This document shows, piece after piece, positions 1 through 7,056 of a stretch of 64,000 nt of DNA. A program made the position numbers and the translations under genes. Each line of letters begins with the position of its first letter. Positions within the stretch are counted from its first letter, which is position 1. The notes below the pieces were generated by a model, which was not told where the DNA came from, did not search any database, and saw only the letters and a program-made list of their open reading frames with translations. The stretch comes from Campylobacter gracilis (GTDB taxonomy: Bacteria; Campylobacterota; Campylobacteria; Campylobacterales; Campylobacteraceae): contig NZ_JAHAFS010000008.1 of assembly GCF_018374135.1 (NCBI RefSeq), positions 26,797-90,796 on the forward strand, in the 5' to 3' direction.

Positions 1-934
1 CCATCTTGATGACCGAGCCCGGCGGATAGAGGCCGTTTACGAGCTTATTCGTAAACGGATGGCGCGGATCTTTTATCAGCTCGTCCCACTGCGCCTGCGA
101 AATTCCGCCCACGAAGGTGTTTAGATCGTACTCTGGGAAGCTGCCCGCCGCGATAATAGCGCCGTCGCGCAGATCCATCACGATCGCTACGCCGTCTTTA
201 TCTTTAAAAATTTCCTCGAGGTATTTTTGCAGCTCAAGATCGATGGTAAGCGAAATTTCGCTGCTGCTGGGCTCTTGCATCGAGATCTCCTCTACGACCT
301 GATTTAGCGCCGTAACCTTCGTCTTGCGCTCGCCCTTGCTGCCCTGCAAAAGCTCGTTATAATACCCCTCGACGCCGCTTCTGCCGTTGTATCCGGTAAG
401 CGCGCTTAGGGGGTTACTTTGGATATCCTTTTTATTGGCGCGGCCTACGTAGCCGATGATGTGCGAGGCAAGCGCGCCGTAAGGATAGAAGCGCTGCGAA
501 GCGGGCGAAATTTTAATATTTTCGTGCAGGCTCAAGCTCGCAAAATGTTCTATCGTGACATTGTAGTCCAAAAACGGCACGACTTCGATGAAGTCTTGAT
601 TATAAGCGGAATTCGCGTCCTTGTAGCTCTTGCTCATCGCGGTGATGTTGAGATCTTTGAAGTAGCGCGAGATATTATTCAGCTCGCTTTGCAGCGCGGC
701 GTCTTTTAGATGCGGCGCGATCGATAGAGAAAAGCCGAGATTGTTTATCGCGAGCGGGCGGCCTTTGGCGTCTAAAATTTGACCGCGCACCGGCGGGATG
801 TATTCGGTGGATATGACGTTGTTTTTAGCGACCTGCTCGTAGAATTCGTTCGATTTGATCGAAAGATAATAGATTCTCACCAAAAGCATGGTAAAAAATA
901 GTATCACAAATACGAATACGAACTTCAGCCTCAT
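1..934 (-). CDS. mrdA: Penicillin-binding protein 2 (PBP2, class B transpeptidase), 3' part outside window
   Basis: This is the N-terminal part of a class B PBP, the DD-transpeptidase that cross-links peptidoglycan during elongation together with RodA/MreC. The frame starts at ATG 934 with a short cytoplasmic stretch and one membrane anchor, followed by a PBP-dimer domain. It runs off the left edge just after PPGSVIKM, which holds the catalytic SxxK motif (S-V-I-K). The ATG overlaps the stop of the preceding small membrane-protein gene as ATGA (931-934), so the two are probably translationally coupled. In C. jejuni the pbpC gene has the same neighbours (a small membrane protein, engB, lptA, lptC, a HAD phosphatase). 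The identification is firm; the C-terminal KTG region is not visible. Confidence 0.93.
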   Translation of the reverse strand, partial: MRLKFVFVFVILFFTMLLVRIYYLSIKSNEFYEQVAKNNVISTEYIPPVRGQILDAKGRPLAINNLGFSLSIAPHLKDAALQSELNNISRYFKDLNITAMSKSYKDANSAYNQDFIEVVPFLDYNVTIEHFASLSLHENIKISPASQRFYPYGALASHIIGYVGRANKKDIQSNPLSALTGYNGRSGVEGYYNELLQGSKGERKTKVTALNQVVEEISMQEPSSSEISLTIDLELQKYLEEIFKDKDGVAIVMDLRDGAIIAAGSFPEYDLNTFVGGISQAQWDELIKDPRHPFTNKLVNGLYPPGSVIKM

Positions 935-1437
935 ACCAATCGCCCCTTAAAGAAGAGCAGAGCAAGCAAAATTTCAATCACGATGTAATTTAAATACTCG
1001 CCGCTTAGAGGCAGATACTCGCTCTTTTTGATTGCCGAGATCGCGTTGCTCACCACAAAGACCAACACATAGCTAATCATCACGTAAAAGCAGATCAAAA
1101 AATTTCTAAATTTAATATATTTAAATGAGTTTTCATAGACCACGAAATAAAATATACAATACGCGATAGCCACGCTAAATAGGTTAAATCCGTGGATCTG
1201 CTCGGCGCAAAATAGATAAAAAATAGAGAAAAACCAGGTAAAGCCGAACTTTTTAAATTTCACGTCGTTTTCATATTTTTGCACCACCATCGCCGTGAAA
1301 AAAAATCCGATCAGCGGCGGCAGTCCCCTATACACCGCACTTAGAAGCAGGTAGAAAAGAACCCCCGCGCTAAAAAGCGTGTCCGCTATAAGGTATAGAT
1401 AAGTGCGATTTCGTTGCATACCGGAAACTTTTTGCAT
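931..1437 (-). CDS. Small integral membrane protein upstream of PBP2
   Basis: A 168-residue, very hydrophobic protein with about five predicted membrane segments and few charged residues. It lies directly upstream of the PBP2 gene and overlaps it as ATGA, which suggests a role in the elongation machinery like that of MreD, but no MreD signature is certain. C. jejuni has an uncharacterised membrane protein (Cj0651) at the same place. Two ATG starts are possible (1437 and 1419) and neither has a clear Shine-Dalgarno sequence. The gene overlaps the 3' end of the GNAT gene by about 50 bases with the first start and 34 with the second. Function is inferred from context only. Confidence 0.8.
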   Translation of the reverse strand: MQKVSGMQRNRTYLYLIADTLFSAGVLFYLLLSAVYRGLPPLIGFFFTAMVVQKYENDVKFKKFGFTWFFSIFYLFCAEQIHGFNLFSVAIAYCIFYFVVYENSFKYIKFRNFLICFYVMISYVLVFVVSNAISAIKKSEYLPLSGEYLNYIVIEILLALLFFKGRLV

Positions 1438-2183
1438 TTAATACAATCGGCCCAAATTTTTTGCGCGGGCAGCTCGTCCTTTGGGATTTCGATAAAACCG
1501 AGGCGCCCAAAAAATTCCTTTTGATAGGTGAGCGTAAATACGCTTTTCAGCCCATAAAATTTCGCTTCGTCGAGCAGCTCGTTTACGATAGCTCTGGCAA
1601 TGCCGCGCCTGCGAAACTGCGGAGCGACGATGAGTGAGCGCACCTCGGCAAGATCAGCGTTAAAAATTTTAAGCGAAGCAAAGCCCGCCAAAATTTCCGC
1701 ATTTTTTGCGGACTGCGATTCGCAAAGCCGCGAATGTTCGGTTCTATAGATGCCCGCTTCTTGCGTATATTCGCTCCGTAAAATTTGCTCTTTGCCCGCT
1801 TGCGCGCGGCCCGCCCCGAATACGACTTGCGCTTCGCTTTGCGGCGTAGCTCGTTGCGACGCAAAATTACTCGCGACATTTTCGGCGGAATTTTGGGCAG
1901 GATTTTTAGTAAAATTTGCGGCGGAGCTTTGGATTAAATTTAAATCGGCATTGCGCGCTAAATTTAAATCGGAATTCATGGCTGAATTTAAATCGGAATT
2001 TTCTTTAGAATCAAAACTTGTATCCGCCTTAGAATCGCAGCCGAACGCCAGCACGTATGAGCGGATATTCGCCGCAATCTCATCGCTTTCAAGCGGCAAG
2101 ATCACGCCGTTTTGCACCTCCTCTTTTACGAGCTCCTGCATACGCGAAATGTCGCAAAGGCGCGCTTTTTTTAGCCGTATCAT
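1386..2183 (-). CDS. GNAT N-acetyltransferase, probably an ArgA-like N-acetylglutamate synthase, with a large insert
   Basis: The first ~48 residues and residues ~165-265 form a GNAT acyltransferase. The acetyl-CoA loop is visible around residues 182-204 (RSLIVAPQFRRRGIARAI). The C-terminus contains KIWADCIKCKKFP, the Cys-rich tail typical of short ArgA-type acetyltransferases that acetylate glutamate for arginine synthesis. Residues ~50-163 are a low-complexity Asn/Ser/Ala/Leu insert (1695-2036) not expected in this fold; without it the protein would have the usual ~150 residues. The insert is built around RAATTY sites. The gene lies between engB and the small membrane-protein gene on the same strand. 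The acyltransferase fold is sure; the substrate is inferred. Confidence 0.82.
   Translation of the reverse strand: MIRLKKARLCDISRMQELVKEEVQNGVILPLESDEIAANIRSYVLAFGCDSKADTSFDSKENSDLNSAMNSDLNLARNADLNLIQSSAANFTKNPAQNSAENVASNFASQRATPQSEAQVVFGAGRAQAGKEQILRSEYTQEAGIYRTEHSRLCESQSAKNAEILAGFASLKIFNADLAEVRSLIVAPQFRRRGIARAIVNELLDEAKFYGLKSVFTLTYQKEFFGRLGFIEIPKDELPAQKIWADCIKCKKFPVCNEIALIYTL
1695..2036 (-). repeat. In-frame RAATTY tract inside the GNAT gene
   Basis: Low-complexity DNA encoding units such as NSDLN, NSA and NFT around GAATTT/AAATTT/GAATTC words. It interrupts the acetyltransferase between its first helix region and the acetyl-CoA binding core. The opposite strand is also open through this tract (1750-2187), as expected when the repeated word is a palindrome. 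Confidence 0.75.
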
Positions 2184-2295
2184 CTAAAATTTTCCCTAAT
2201 CTTGGCGCAATTTTTGCGGTGCATTTTATATCCGCTAAATTTAATTATTTTGAAATTCTGCGCCGCGAAATTTCGCGTATTTAAATTTAGAAATT

Positions 2296-3195
2296 TCATA
2301 ATCCAAACGCCCCGCGCACGATTATTTCGCGCGCTTTTGCAAGCCCGCTGCCCTTTAGCGCCGAGACCAAAATCGCCTGCGGATCGTGCTTCAAAAGCTT
2401 TGCGCGCTCGCTTTGATTGAGCTTGTCGGCTTTGGTATAGAGCCTCACGATCTTTTGATCGCCGCGCAAAAAACTGGCGAGATAGTTTTGCAAATTTTTA
2501 TCTATTTCAAGATCAAACTGCCTCGCGTCTATGAGATGGACGAAAAGCTTGATATTTAGACGTTCCTTGATGAACTCGTCGAGATTTTTCTGCCAGATAT
2601 AATGCAGTTTTTTAGAAACTTTAGCGTACCCGAACCCGGGCAGATCCACGAAGATCAAAGAGATATTTTCCCCCAAGCTCGCAAGATCCGAAAAAGCGGG
2701 GTTGCCCGCTAAATTTAGCGCGGATCTGCCTGTAAAATTTAATTCGGAGCTTTGTGCGGAATTTGACGCGAGACCTGCCGTAAGATCCGCCTCGCGATCC
2801 GATCTAAAATCCGCCGAAGCGCTTTTTAAATTTAAAATAGAGTCCTGCTTTAAATTTCGCTCAGACGCCGCAGCGTCTGCAAAATCTCGCGCGCAATTCG
2901 CAGCCGAGTTTAAAGCCCTCTTGCTCGCTAGATCGGGCGGCGTTTCAGCTTGCGAGCCGTCCGAGTCTGCGGCAAGCTTTTGTTTAAATTCAACTTCAAA
3001 AAAATTTATCAGCTGCGTTTTGCCCGGCGTTGAGCTTGATTTGGCTAGATTTTTGCGCCCAGTAAGCGCGTTTATCAGGCTGCTTTTGCCGACGTTGGAA
3101 CGCCCCAAAAACGCCACTTCGCTCATCGCAAACTCGGGCGCACCCGCGATATTTGCGGCGGAGGTGATAAACTGCGCGCTGCTAGGATAGATCAT
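2296..3195 (-). CDS. engB: Ribosome-biogenesis GTPase EngB/YsxC with a ~100-residue insert
   Basis: EngB is a GTPase needed for large ribosomal subunit assembly. All G motifs are present: G1 GRSNVGKS (31-38), G2 region STPGKTQ (55-61), G3 DLPG (184-187), G4 TKAD (254-257) and G5 SAL (278-280). The protein is 299 residues against about 200 in the family. The excess is a low-complexity insert, residues ~72-176 (2668-2982), placed between switch I and the G3/switch II motif, in the strand that leads to the catalytic loop. It is rich in Ala/Ser/Asn/Leu and built around AAATTT/GAATTT words. The start codon overlaps the stop of lptA by four bases. Because the motifs on both sides are intact, I take the gene to be functional. 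Confidence 0.93.
   Translation of the reverse strand: MIYPSSAQFITSAANIAGAPEFAMSEVAFLGRSNVGKSSLINALTGRKNLAKSSSTPGKTQLINFFEVEFKQKLAADSDGSQAETPPDLASKRALNSAANCARDFADAAASERNLKQDSILNLKSASADFRSDREADLTAGLASNSAQSSELNFTGRSALNLAGNPAFSDLASLGENISLIFVDLPGFGYAKVSKKLHYIWQKNLDEFIKERLNIKLFVHLIDARQFDLEIDKNLQNYLASFLRGDQKIVRLYTKADKLNQSERAKLLKHDPQAILVSALKGSGLAKAREIIVRGAFGL
2668..2982 (-). repeat. In-frame RAATTY tract inside engB
   Basis: Low-complexity tract encoding Ala/Ser/Asn/Leu/Phe-rich sequence between the G2 and G3 motifs of EngB. Words such as AAATTT, GAATTT and AAATTC recur. The opposite strand is also open (2702-3190), encoding a mirror Ala/Lys/Phe-rich frame. Confidence 0.75.
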
Positions 3196-3707
3196 TTGTT
3201 TTGATCTTCGACCTGAAAGATCAGCCGCACGGGCCTTTTCTCGCCGCCGCCGCTTTTTACTTCGTAGGTGCCCTTTTGGCGATTTACGATGATCTTATCG
3301 CCGTAAACCTCCTTTTTGGTCTCGGCCTCGTGCAGATAGGCGTTATTTTCGAGCGTATAAGCTTCGATGGTCGGATCGTAGGTTAGCACGCCGCCTCTGC
3401 CGTCGTAATGCTTCTGATTGAGTAAAATTTTAAAATTTGCATTTCCCGTCGCGACGTATTTGGTAGGCTGACGCTTAGCGTCGAAATAGATCGTCACTTT
3501 GTCGGAATTTAGCGTATCGTAAGCGCCCTTTTTGATGCGGACGTTGCCTGTTAGGACGCTGATCTGCTTGATCTCGTCGGCGAAAAAATTATCCGCCGTG
3601 ACCTCGACCTGCTCCTGCGCGGCGCTGAGAGCTGACGCGCCAAAGCCCGTAATTAGCGCGGCTGCGAGTATTAGTTTGTGGAGTTTCGATCTTTTATTAA
3701 ATACCAT
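3192..3707 (-). CDS. lptA: LPS transport periplasmic protein LptA
   Basis: A 171-residue periplasmic protein with an N-terminal signal peptide (hydrophobic [18 protein letters not shown], cleavage near residue 30) and an OstA-type beta-jellyroll repeat. It should form the LptA bridge that carries LPS from the inner-membrane LptBFGC complex to LptD. The adjacent lptC and the KdsC-type Kdo-8-phosphate phosphatase form an LPS cluster found in the same order in C. jejuni. The ATG at 3707 lies inside the 3' end of lptC (37-base overlap) with GGA about 10 bases upstream. Its stop overlaps the engB start. Confidence 0.9.
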   Translation of the reverse strand: MVFNKRSKLHKLILAAALITGFGASALSAAQEQVEVTADNFFADEIKQISVLTGNVRIKKGAYDTLNSDKVTIYFDAKRQPTKYVATGNANFKILLNQKHYDGRGGVLTYDPTIEAYTLENNAYLHEAETKKEVYGDKIIVNRQKGTYEVKSGGGEKRPVRLIFQVEDQNK

Positions 3708-4204
3708 GCGTGGATTCCTTTTGAGTTTGTTTGTTTGGTTTTGGTGTCGTAGCTTATGCTTGCGCCCGTGATACGGTCGCCGCCTTGGCGCAGCACGTAC
3801 GGCACGTCGGAGCGGACGATCTTGCTGCTCGTATCGTAGATGATTTCCTGCGCCGTGTAATCAAAGCCTCTACTGTTTACGTAATGCGCGTCGCCGTTAA
3901 ATTTTATCAGCTCGCCGGCGCGCGTCGCGGTTTTTGAAACCAAAGTGTGATTCAGATCCGCGCTAATCTCCTCGGCTTTAAAATTTACAAACTCGTCGCG
4001 ATCCTTATAGCGCGTGCCGCCGTCCGCGGTAAATTTAGCATCCACGCGCTCGCCGATCTGATAATCGACGATCTTTTTCATCTCCATATTCGCAATGCTT
4101 AGATCCTGCCTAAACATATCACTAAAATACGGCGTCTGCACGCTTAGAAACACCATCGCGACGCAAAAGATCGCAATCGCAACGTAGAAAATTTTTATTA
4201 CCAT
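3671..4204 (-). CDS. lptC: LPS export protein LptC
   Basis: A 177-residue bitopic protein with one N-terminal membrane anchor (residues ~5-23) and a periplasmic jellyroll domain. It should couple the LptBFG ABC transporter to LptA. AAGGAGCC lies upstream of ATG 4204. The order kdsC-lptC-lptA on one strand and the 37-base overlap with lptA support a single transcription unit. Sequence similarity in this family is low, so the call rests on topology, length and context. Confidence 0.85.
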   Translation of the reverse strand: MVIKIFYVAIAIFCVAMVFLSVQTPYFSDMFRQDLSIANMEMKKIVDYQIGERVDAKFTADGGTRYKDRDEFVNFKAEEISADLNHTLVSKTATRAGELIKFNGDAHYVNSRGFDYTAQEIIYDTSSKIVRSDVPYVLRQGGDRITGASISYDTKTKQTNSKGIHAWYLIKDRNSTN

Positions 4205-4271
4205 CGCTCGGCTCCTTTTGATCTACGCAGAATTTCGCCTCTCATAGGCTCTCTCGCGCGCGCTTGCAAAA

Positions 4272-4760
4272 TTACAGCCATTTGCTATTCCACTCTTCGC
4301 GCATGCCGTTTTTATCGACGAGTATTTCGATCATCTCGCGCACCGCGCCGCAGCCGCCGTTTTTGCTTAGCGCGACATCCGCTTTTAGCGAGCTTAACGC
4401 ATCGGCGGGCTTGAAGCTGATAGCGACCGCATTTAAAAGCTTCGCGTCGTTTATATCATCGCCGATCGCAGCGGCTTCATCGAAGCTTAGGTTAAAATTT
4501 TTTAAAATTTGCTCCGCCCTTGAAAGCTTATCTTTTTCGCCTTGAAAGAGCGTATCGATCTTTAGCTCGCGCGCGCGGTTTGCGACGATCTGCGAGCTTT
4601 TGCCGGTGATGATCGCGACCTTTAGCCCCAGCCGCTGCCACTCCTGGATGCCAAACCCGTCTTTTACGTTAAATTTTTTCATCTCTTCGCCGCCGTTTGA
4701 ATGGTACAGCCCGCCGTCGCTAAGGCAGCCGTCTACGTCTAAAAATATGATCTTTATCAC
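4272..4760 (-). CDS. kdsC: Kdo-8-phosphate phosphatase KdsC (HAD family)
   Basis: HAD-type phosphatase of the small KdsC class, which removes phosphate from 3-deoxy-manno-octulosonate 8-phosphate in LPS core synthesis. The nucleophile motif FLDVDGCLSDG is at the N-terminus, ITGKSS provides motif II, and GDDINDAKLL is the metal-binding motif III. A GTG at 4760 gives the family-typical start VIKIIFLDVDG and has GGA about nine bases upstream. A longer frame back to 4820 is open but adds 20 atypical residues, so I prefer the GTG. It lies just upstream of lptC. Confidence 0.88.
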   Translation of the reverse strand: MIKIIFLDVDGCLSDGGLYHSNGGEEMKKFNVKDGFGIQEWQRLGLKVAIITGKSSQIVANRARELKIDTLFQGEKDKLSRAEQILKNFNLSFDEAAAIGDDINDAKLLNAVAISFKPADALSSLKADVALSKNGGCGAVREMIEILVDKNGMREEWNSKWL

Positions 4761-4846
4761 TTCGTTTTCCGTTTTTTGAAATTTTGTGATTTTAACGAAA
4801 TTTGGCTGAATTTTTGGCAAACGCCGTATAAATTTAAGCTGCGATC

Positions 4847-5794
4847 TTAGCCCTTAATCGGCACGTAGCCGCTATTTTCGATGATGCTTTGCCCCTGCGG
4901 CGAAAGGATCCAATCTATCAAGATGCGGATATTTTCGTTTTTGTTATTTTCGTCGTAAACCGCGTAAATTTCGGCTACGAGCGGGTATTTGCGGCTAGCG
5001 ATATTTTCTTTATTCGGATATGCGCCGTTTAGGCTAAGCATCTTCACGCCGCCGTTTTGCACGATCCCCTCGACGTAATAGCGAAACGAAAAGCCGATCG
5101 CGCTACCGAAAAAGCTCGTGATCTTGCGCTTAGGCTGCGTCTTACTCATAAATTTCAAAAACGCGCTCTGGCTGCCGCTGCCAGCGTTTCGCTGCACGGC
5201 ATCTATTCGCATGCGCTCGCCACCGAGCTGCGACCAATCGTCAAACTCCCCAGAATAGATCCCTCGCACCTGATCCACGGTTAAATTAGATACTTTGTTA
5301 TTCGCATTTACGATAAAGACGAACGCCTCCAGCCCGATCGGCACGAAGCGCAAGCGCGCGCCCTTTTCGCGCGCATAATCAAGCTGCTGCTTCGAAGGAG
5401 CGGCGACGAAAATGAGATCCGCCTCGCCGTCGCTTATGGCCTTGTACGCGCCACGGGTATTGCTAAATTTAAGCCTGCTAGCATTCGTGAAATTTTGCCC
5501 GTCAAATTCCACGCTTTCCTTCGGATAGTTTGCCGCGACGAACGCCGAAAAGACGGGATACAGAGCCGCTGCGCCGTCGATTATCGGCAGATCGCCGCTA
5601 AGTTTTAAGCTAGAGCTAACCCGCACGATCTGCGAACCCTCATCAAACGGCAGAAATTTATGCAGCTCGATCGATTTGGCCTGCATCTCGGCGCTGCTTT
5701 GATTGACGTATCGCTTCACGACGAGGCGGTAAAACGCAAAATCGAAAGCCGCCAAGATAAACACCAGAAAAATGGCGATAGATAGGCGCTTCAT
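4847..5794 (-). CDS. Membrane-anchored PstS-like substrate-binding protein
   Basis: About 315 residues: one N-terminal membrane anchor (residues ~4-22 from ATG 5794) followed by a type II periplasmic binding domain like that of phosphate-binding PstS. Visible PstS-like landmarks are the ligand-loop region DGAAALYPVFSAF, a later stretch with the cores YSGEFDDW and GSGSQSAF, and the C-terminal GYVPIKG. A TTG at 5812 would add six residues, but ATG 5794 is more likely. No pst permease or ATPase genes are adjacent; instead two tiny membrane-protein genes lie directly upstream on the same strand. It could be a phosphate sensor or a protein with another anionic ligand. Confidence 0.75.
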   Translation of the reverse strand: MKRLSIAIFLVFILAAFDFAFYRLVVKRYVNQSSAEMQAKSIELHKFLPFDEGSQIVRVSSSLKLSGDLPIIDGAAALYPVFSAFVAANYPKESVEFDGQNFTNASRLKFSNTRGAYKAISDGEADLIFVAAPSKQQLDYAREKGARLRFVPIGLEAFVFIVNANNKVSNLTVDQVRGIYSGEFDDWSQLGGERMRIDAVQRNAGSGSQSAFLKFMSKTQPKRKITSFFGSAIGFSFRYYVEGIVQNGGVKMLSLNGAYPNKENIASRKYPLVAEIYAVYDENNKNENIRILIDWILSPQGQSIIENSGYVPIKG

Positions 5795-5801
5795 CTTAGT
5801 T

Positions 5802-5933
5802 TCAGTTTGCAATATAGGAGATGATCGAGCATTTGCTATGCAGATACAGCGCCGCTGCGACTAGCGCACAAACGCTGATCGCCCAAGCCGTAAATATTAC
5901 GGCGATCGTTTTTTGAAAAATTTCATCGCTCAT
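5802..5933 (-). CDS. 43-residue single-span membrane protein
   Basis: A short frame starting MSDEIFQKTIAV, with one hydrophobic segment (residues ~9-30) and a short polar tail ending ISYIAN. The ATG at 5933 has GAGG at good distance (TGAGGCACAAA before ATG), and that RBS overlaps the stop of the preceding 74-residue gene. The stop lies within a few bases of the start of the PstS-like gene. Spacing, RBS and topology support a real small protein coupled to its neighbours. Function unknown. Confidence 0.6.
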   Translation of the reverse strand: MSDEIFQKTIAVIFTAWAISVCALVAAALYLHSKCSIISYIAN

Positions 5934-5941
5934 TTTGTGCC

Positions 5942-6166
5942 TCACATATGCGCAAGCGCGCTATTAAGCAGCCATAAAAAGCCGACCAACGCGCCTGTGG
6001 AACACGCAAGCGCAAGCGCAGAGAGGATCAGAAAAATTTTATCCTTTCTGCGGCGCGCGGGTTCGTTTTTTGATCTGATAAATTTTACTAAACGCACGAC
6101 GAACCAAATAAACGAAACGATCGGCAGCGCGAACAAAAGGAAAATAAAAATCGAGAAAGAATCCAT
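5942..6166 (-). CDS. 74-residue membrane protein with two spans
   Basis: Two hydrophobic segments (residues ~3-25 and ~44-68) separated by a basic loop (KFIRSKNEPARRRKDK), so both ends probably face the periplasm. AGGTGAG lies close upstream of ATG 6166. It heads a three-gene set with the 43-residue protein and the PstS-like protein. No family recognised. Confidence 0.65.
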   Translation of the reverse strand: MDSFSIFIFLLFALPIVSFIWFVVRLVKFIRSKNEPARRRKDKIFLILSALALACSTGALVGFLWLLNSALAHM

Positions 6167-6429
6167 ATCTCACCTTTAAATTTAATGCACAAAGCGATAT
6201 TTTGACACAATGCGAGCGCAAAATTTTAGACAGCCTATACGCACGCCGATGGCTTAAAATTTCAGCCAAGCGGCGCGCCTTTGCAAATCCATTCTAGCAA
6301 AGGTGGAATTTCGCGGATTTTAAGCGAGCGGCAAGAGCGAAATTTAAACGCAGATAAAATTTTAAAAAACCGCGAATTGCTAAATTTATTAAATTTAGCT
6401 TCCGTTTTTAATTTAACGCCCCTCTACCG

Positions 6430-7008
6430 CTATAAAACGCCCTTAGTGCTAGGCACGCCGACGCGCTCGTTGATACTTATCGCGCGACGAAATGCGACGG
6501 CAAACGCCTTAAACGCGGCTTCTGCGACGTGATGTAGATTTTCGCCGCGAATCTGGCTTATATGCAGCGTAAAATTTGCGTTGAAAGCCAAAGCGCGGAA
6601 AAACTCCTCCACGAGCTCGGCGTCGAATTCGCCGATCTTGCCGCGCTTTAGGCTCGGACAATCAAATACCAAAAACGAGCGGTTGGAAAAATCAAGCGCC
6701 GCAGAAACCGCCGCCTCGTCCATCACGACGACGCTATCGCCGAAGCGCTCGATGTTTTGCGCGGGATAGATCGCCTCTTTGATCGCGCTTCCGAGCACGA
6801 TGCCGCAGTCTTCGACGCTGTGGTGAAAATCGACCTGCAAATCGCCCTCGCAGCGCAGGTTCAGATCGATCCATGCGTGTTTGGCAAATGCGTTAAGCAT
6901 ATGATCGAAAAAACCGATGCCCGTTTGTATCTGCGCCGCGCCGCGCCCGTAAAGCTCCAGCTCAAGCTCGATTTTGGTCTCTTTCGTAGCCCTATTTTTG
7001 CTTATCAT
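6430..7008 (-). CDS. hisB: Imidazoleglycerol-phosphate dehydratase HisB
   Basis: Monofunctional 192-residue HisB, sixth step of histidine synthesis. Both metal-binding histidine motifs of the duplicated half-domains are visible: FHHSVEDCG (residues ~61-69) and NLHHVAEAAFKA (~157-168), with GFFDHML near residue 33. The length is normal and no phosphatase domain is fused. The start at 7008 gives MISKNRATKETKI. It stands apart from other his genes, with dsbD upstream on the same strand. Confidence 0.95.
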   Translation of the reverse strand: MISKNRATKETKIELELELYGRGAAQIQTGIGFFDHMLNAFAKHAWIDLNLRCEGDLQVDFHHSVEDCGIVLGSAIKEAIYPAQNIERFGDSVVVMDEAAVSAALDFSNRSFLVFDCPSLKRGKIGEFDAELVEEFFRALAFNANFTLHISQIRGENLHHVAEAAFKAFAVAFRRAISINERVGVPSTKGVL

Positions 7009-7056
7009 CGCGCAATCCTTAAAACTAAATTTTGTTTGAAATCTATCTAAATTTCA

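Noticed and set aside
2702..3190. Plus-strand 162-residue ORF opposite engB
   Set aside because: Shadow of the RAATTY insert: palindromic words keep both strands open. No RBS or family; the same effect is seen opposite the other inserts (1750-2187, 8309-8620, 19131-19460, 54048-54272).
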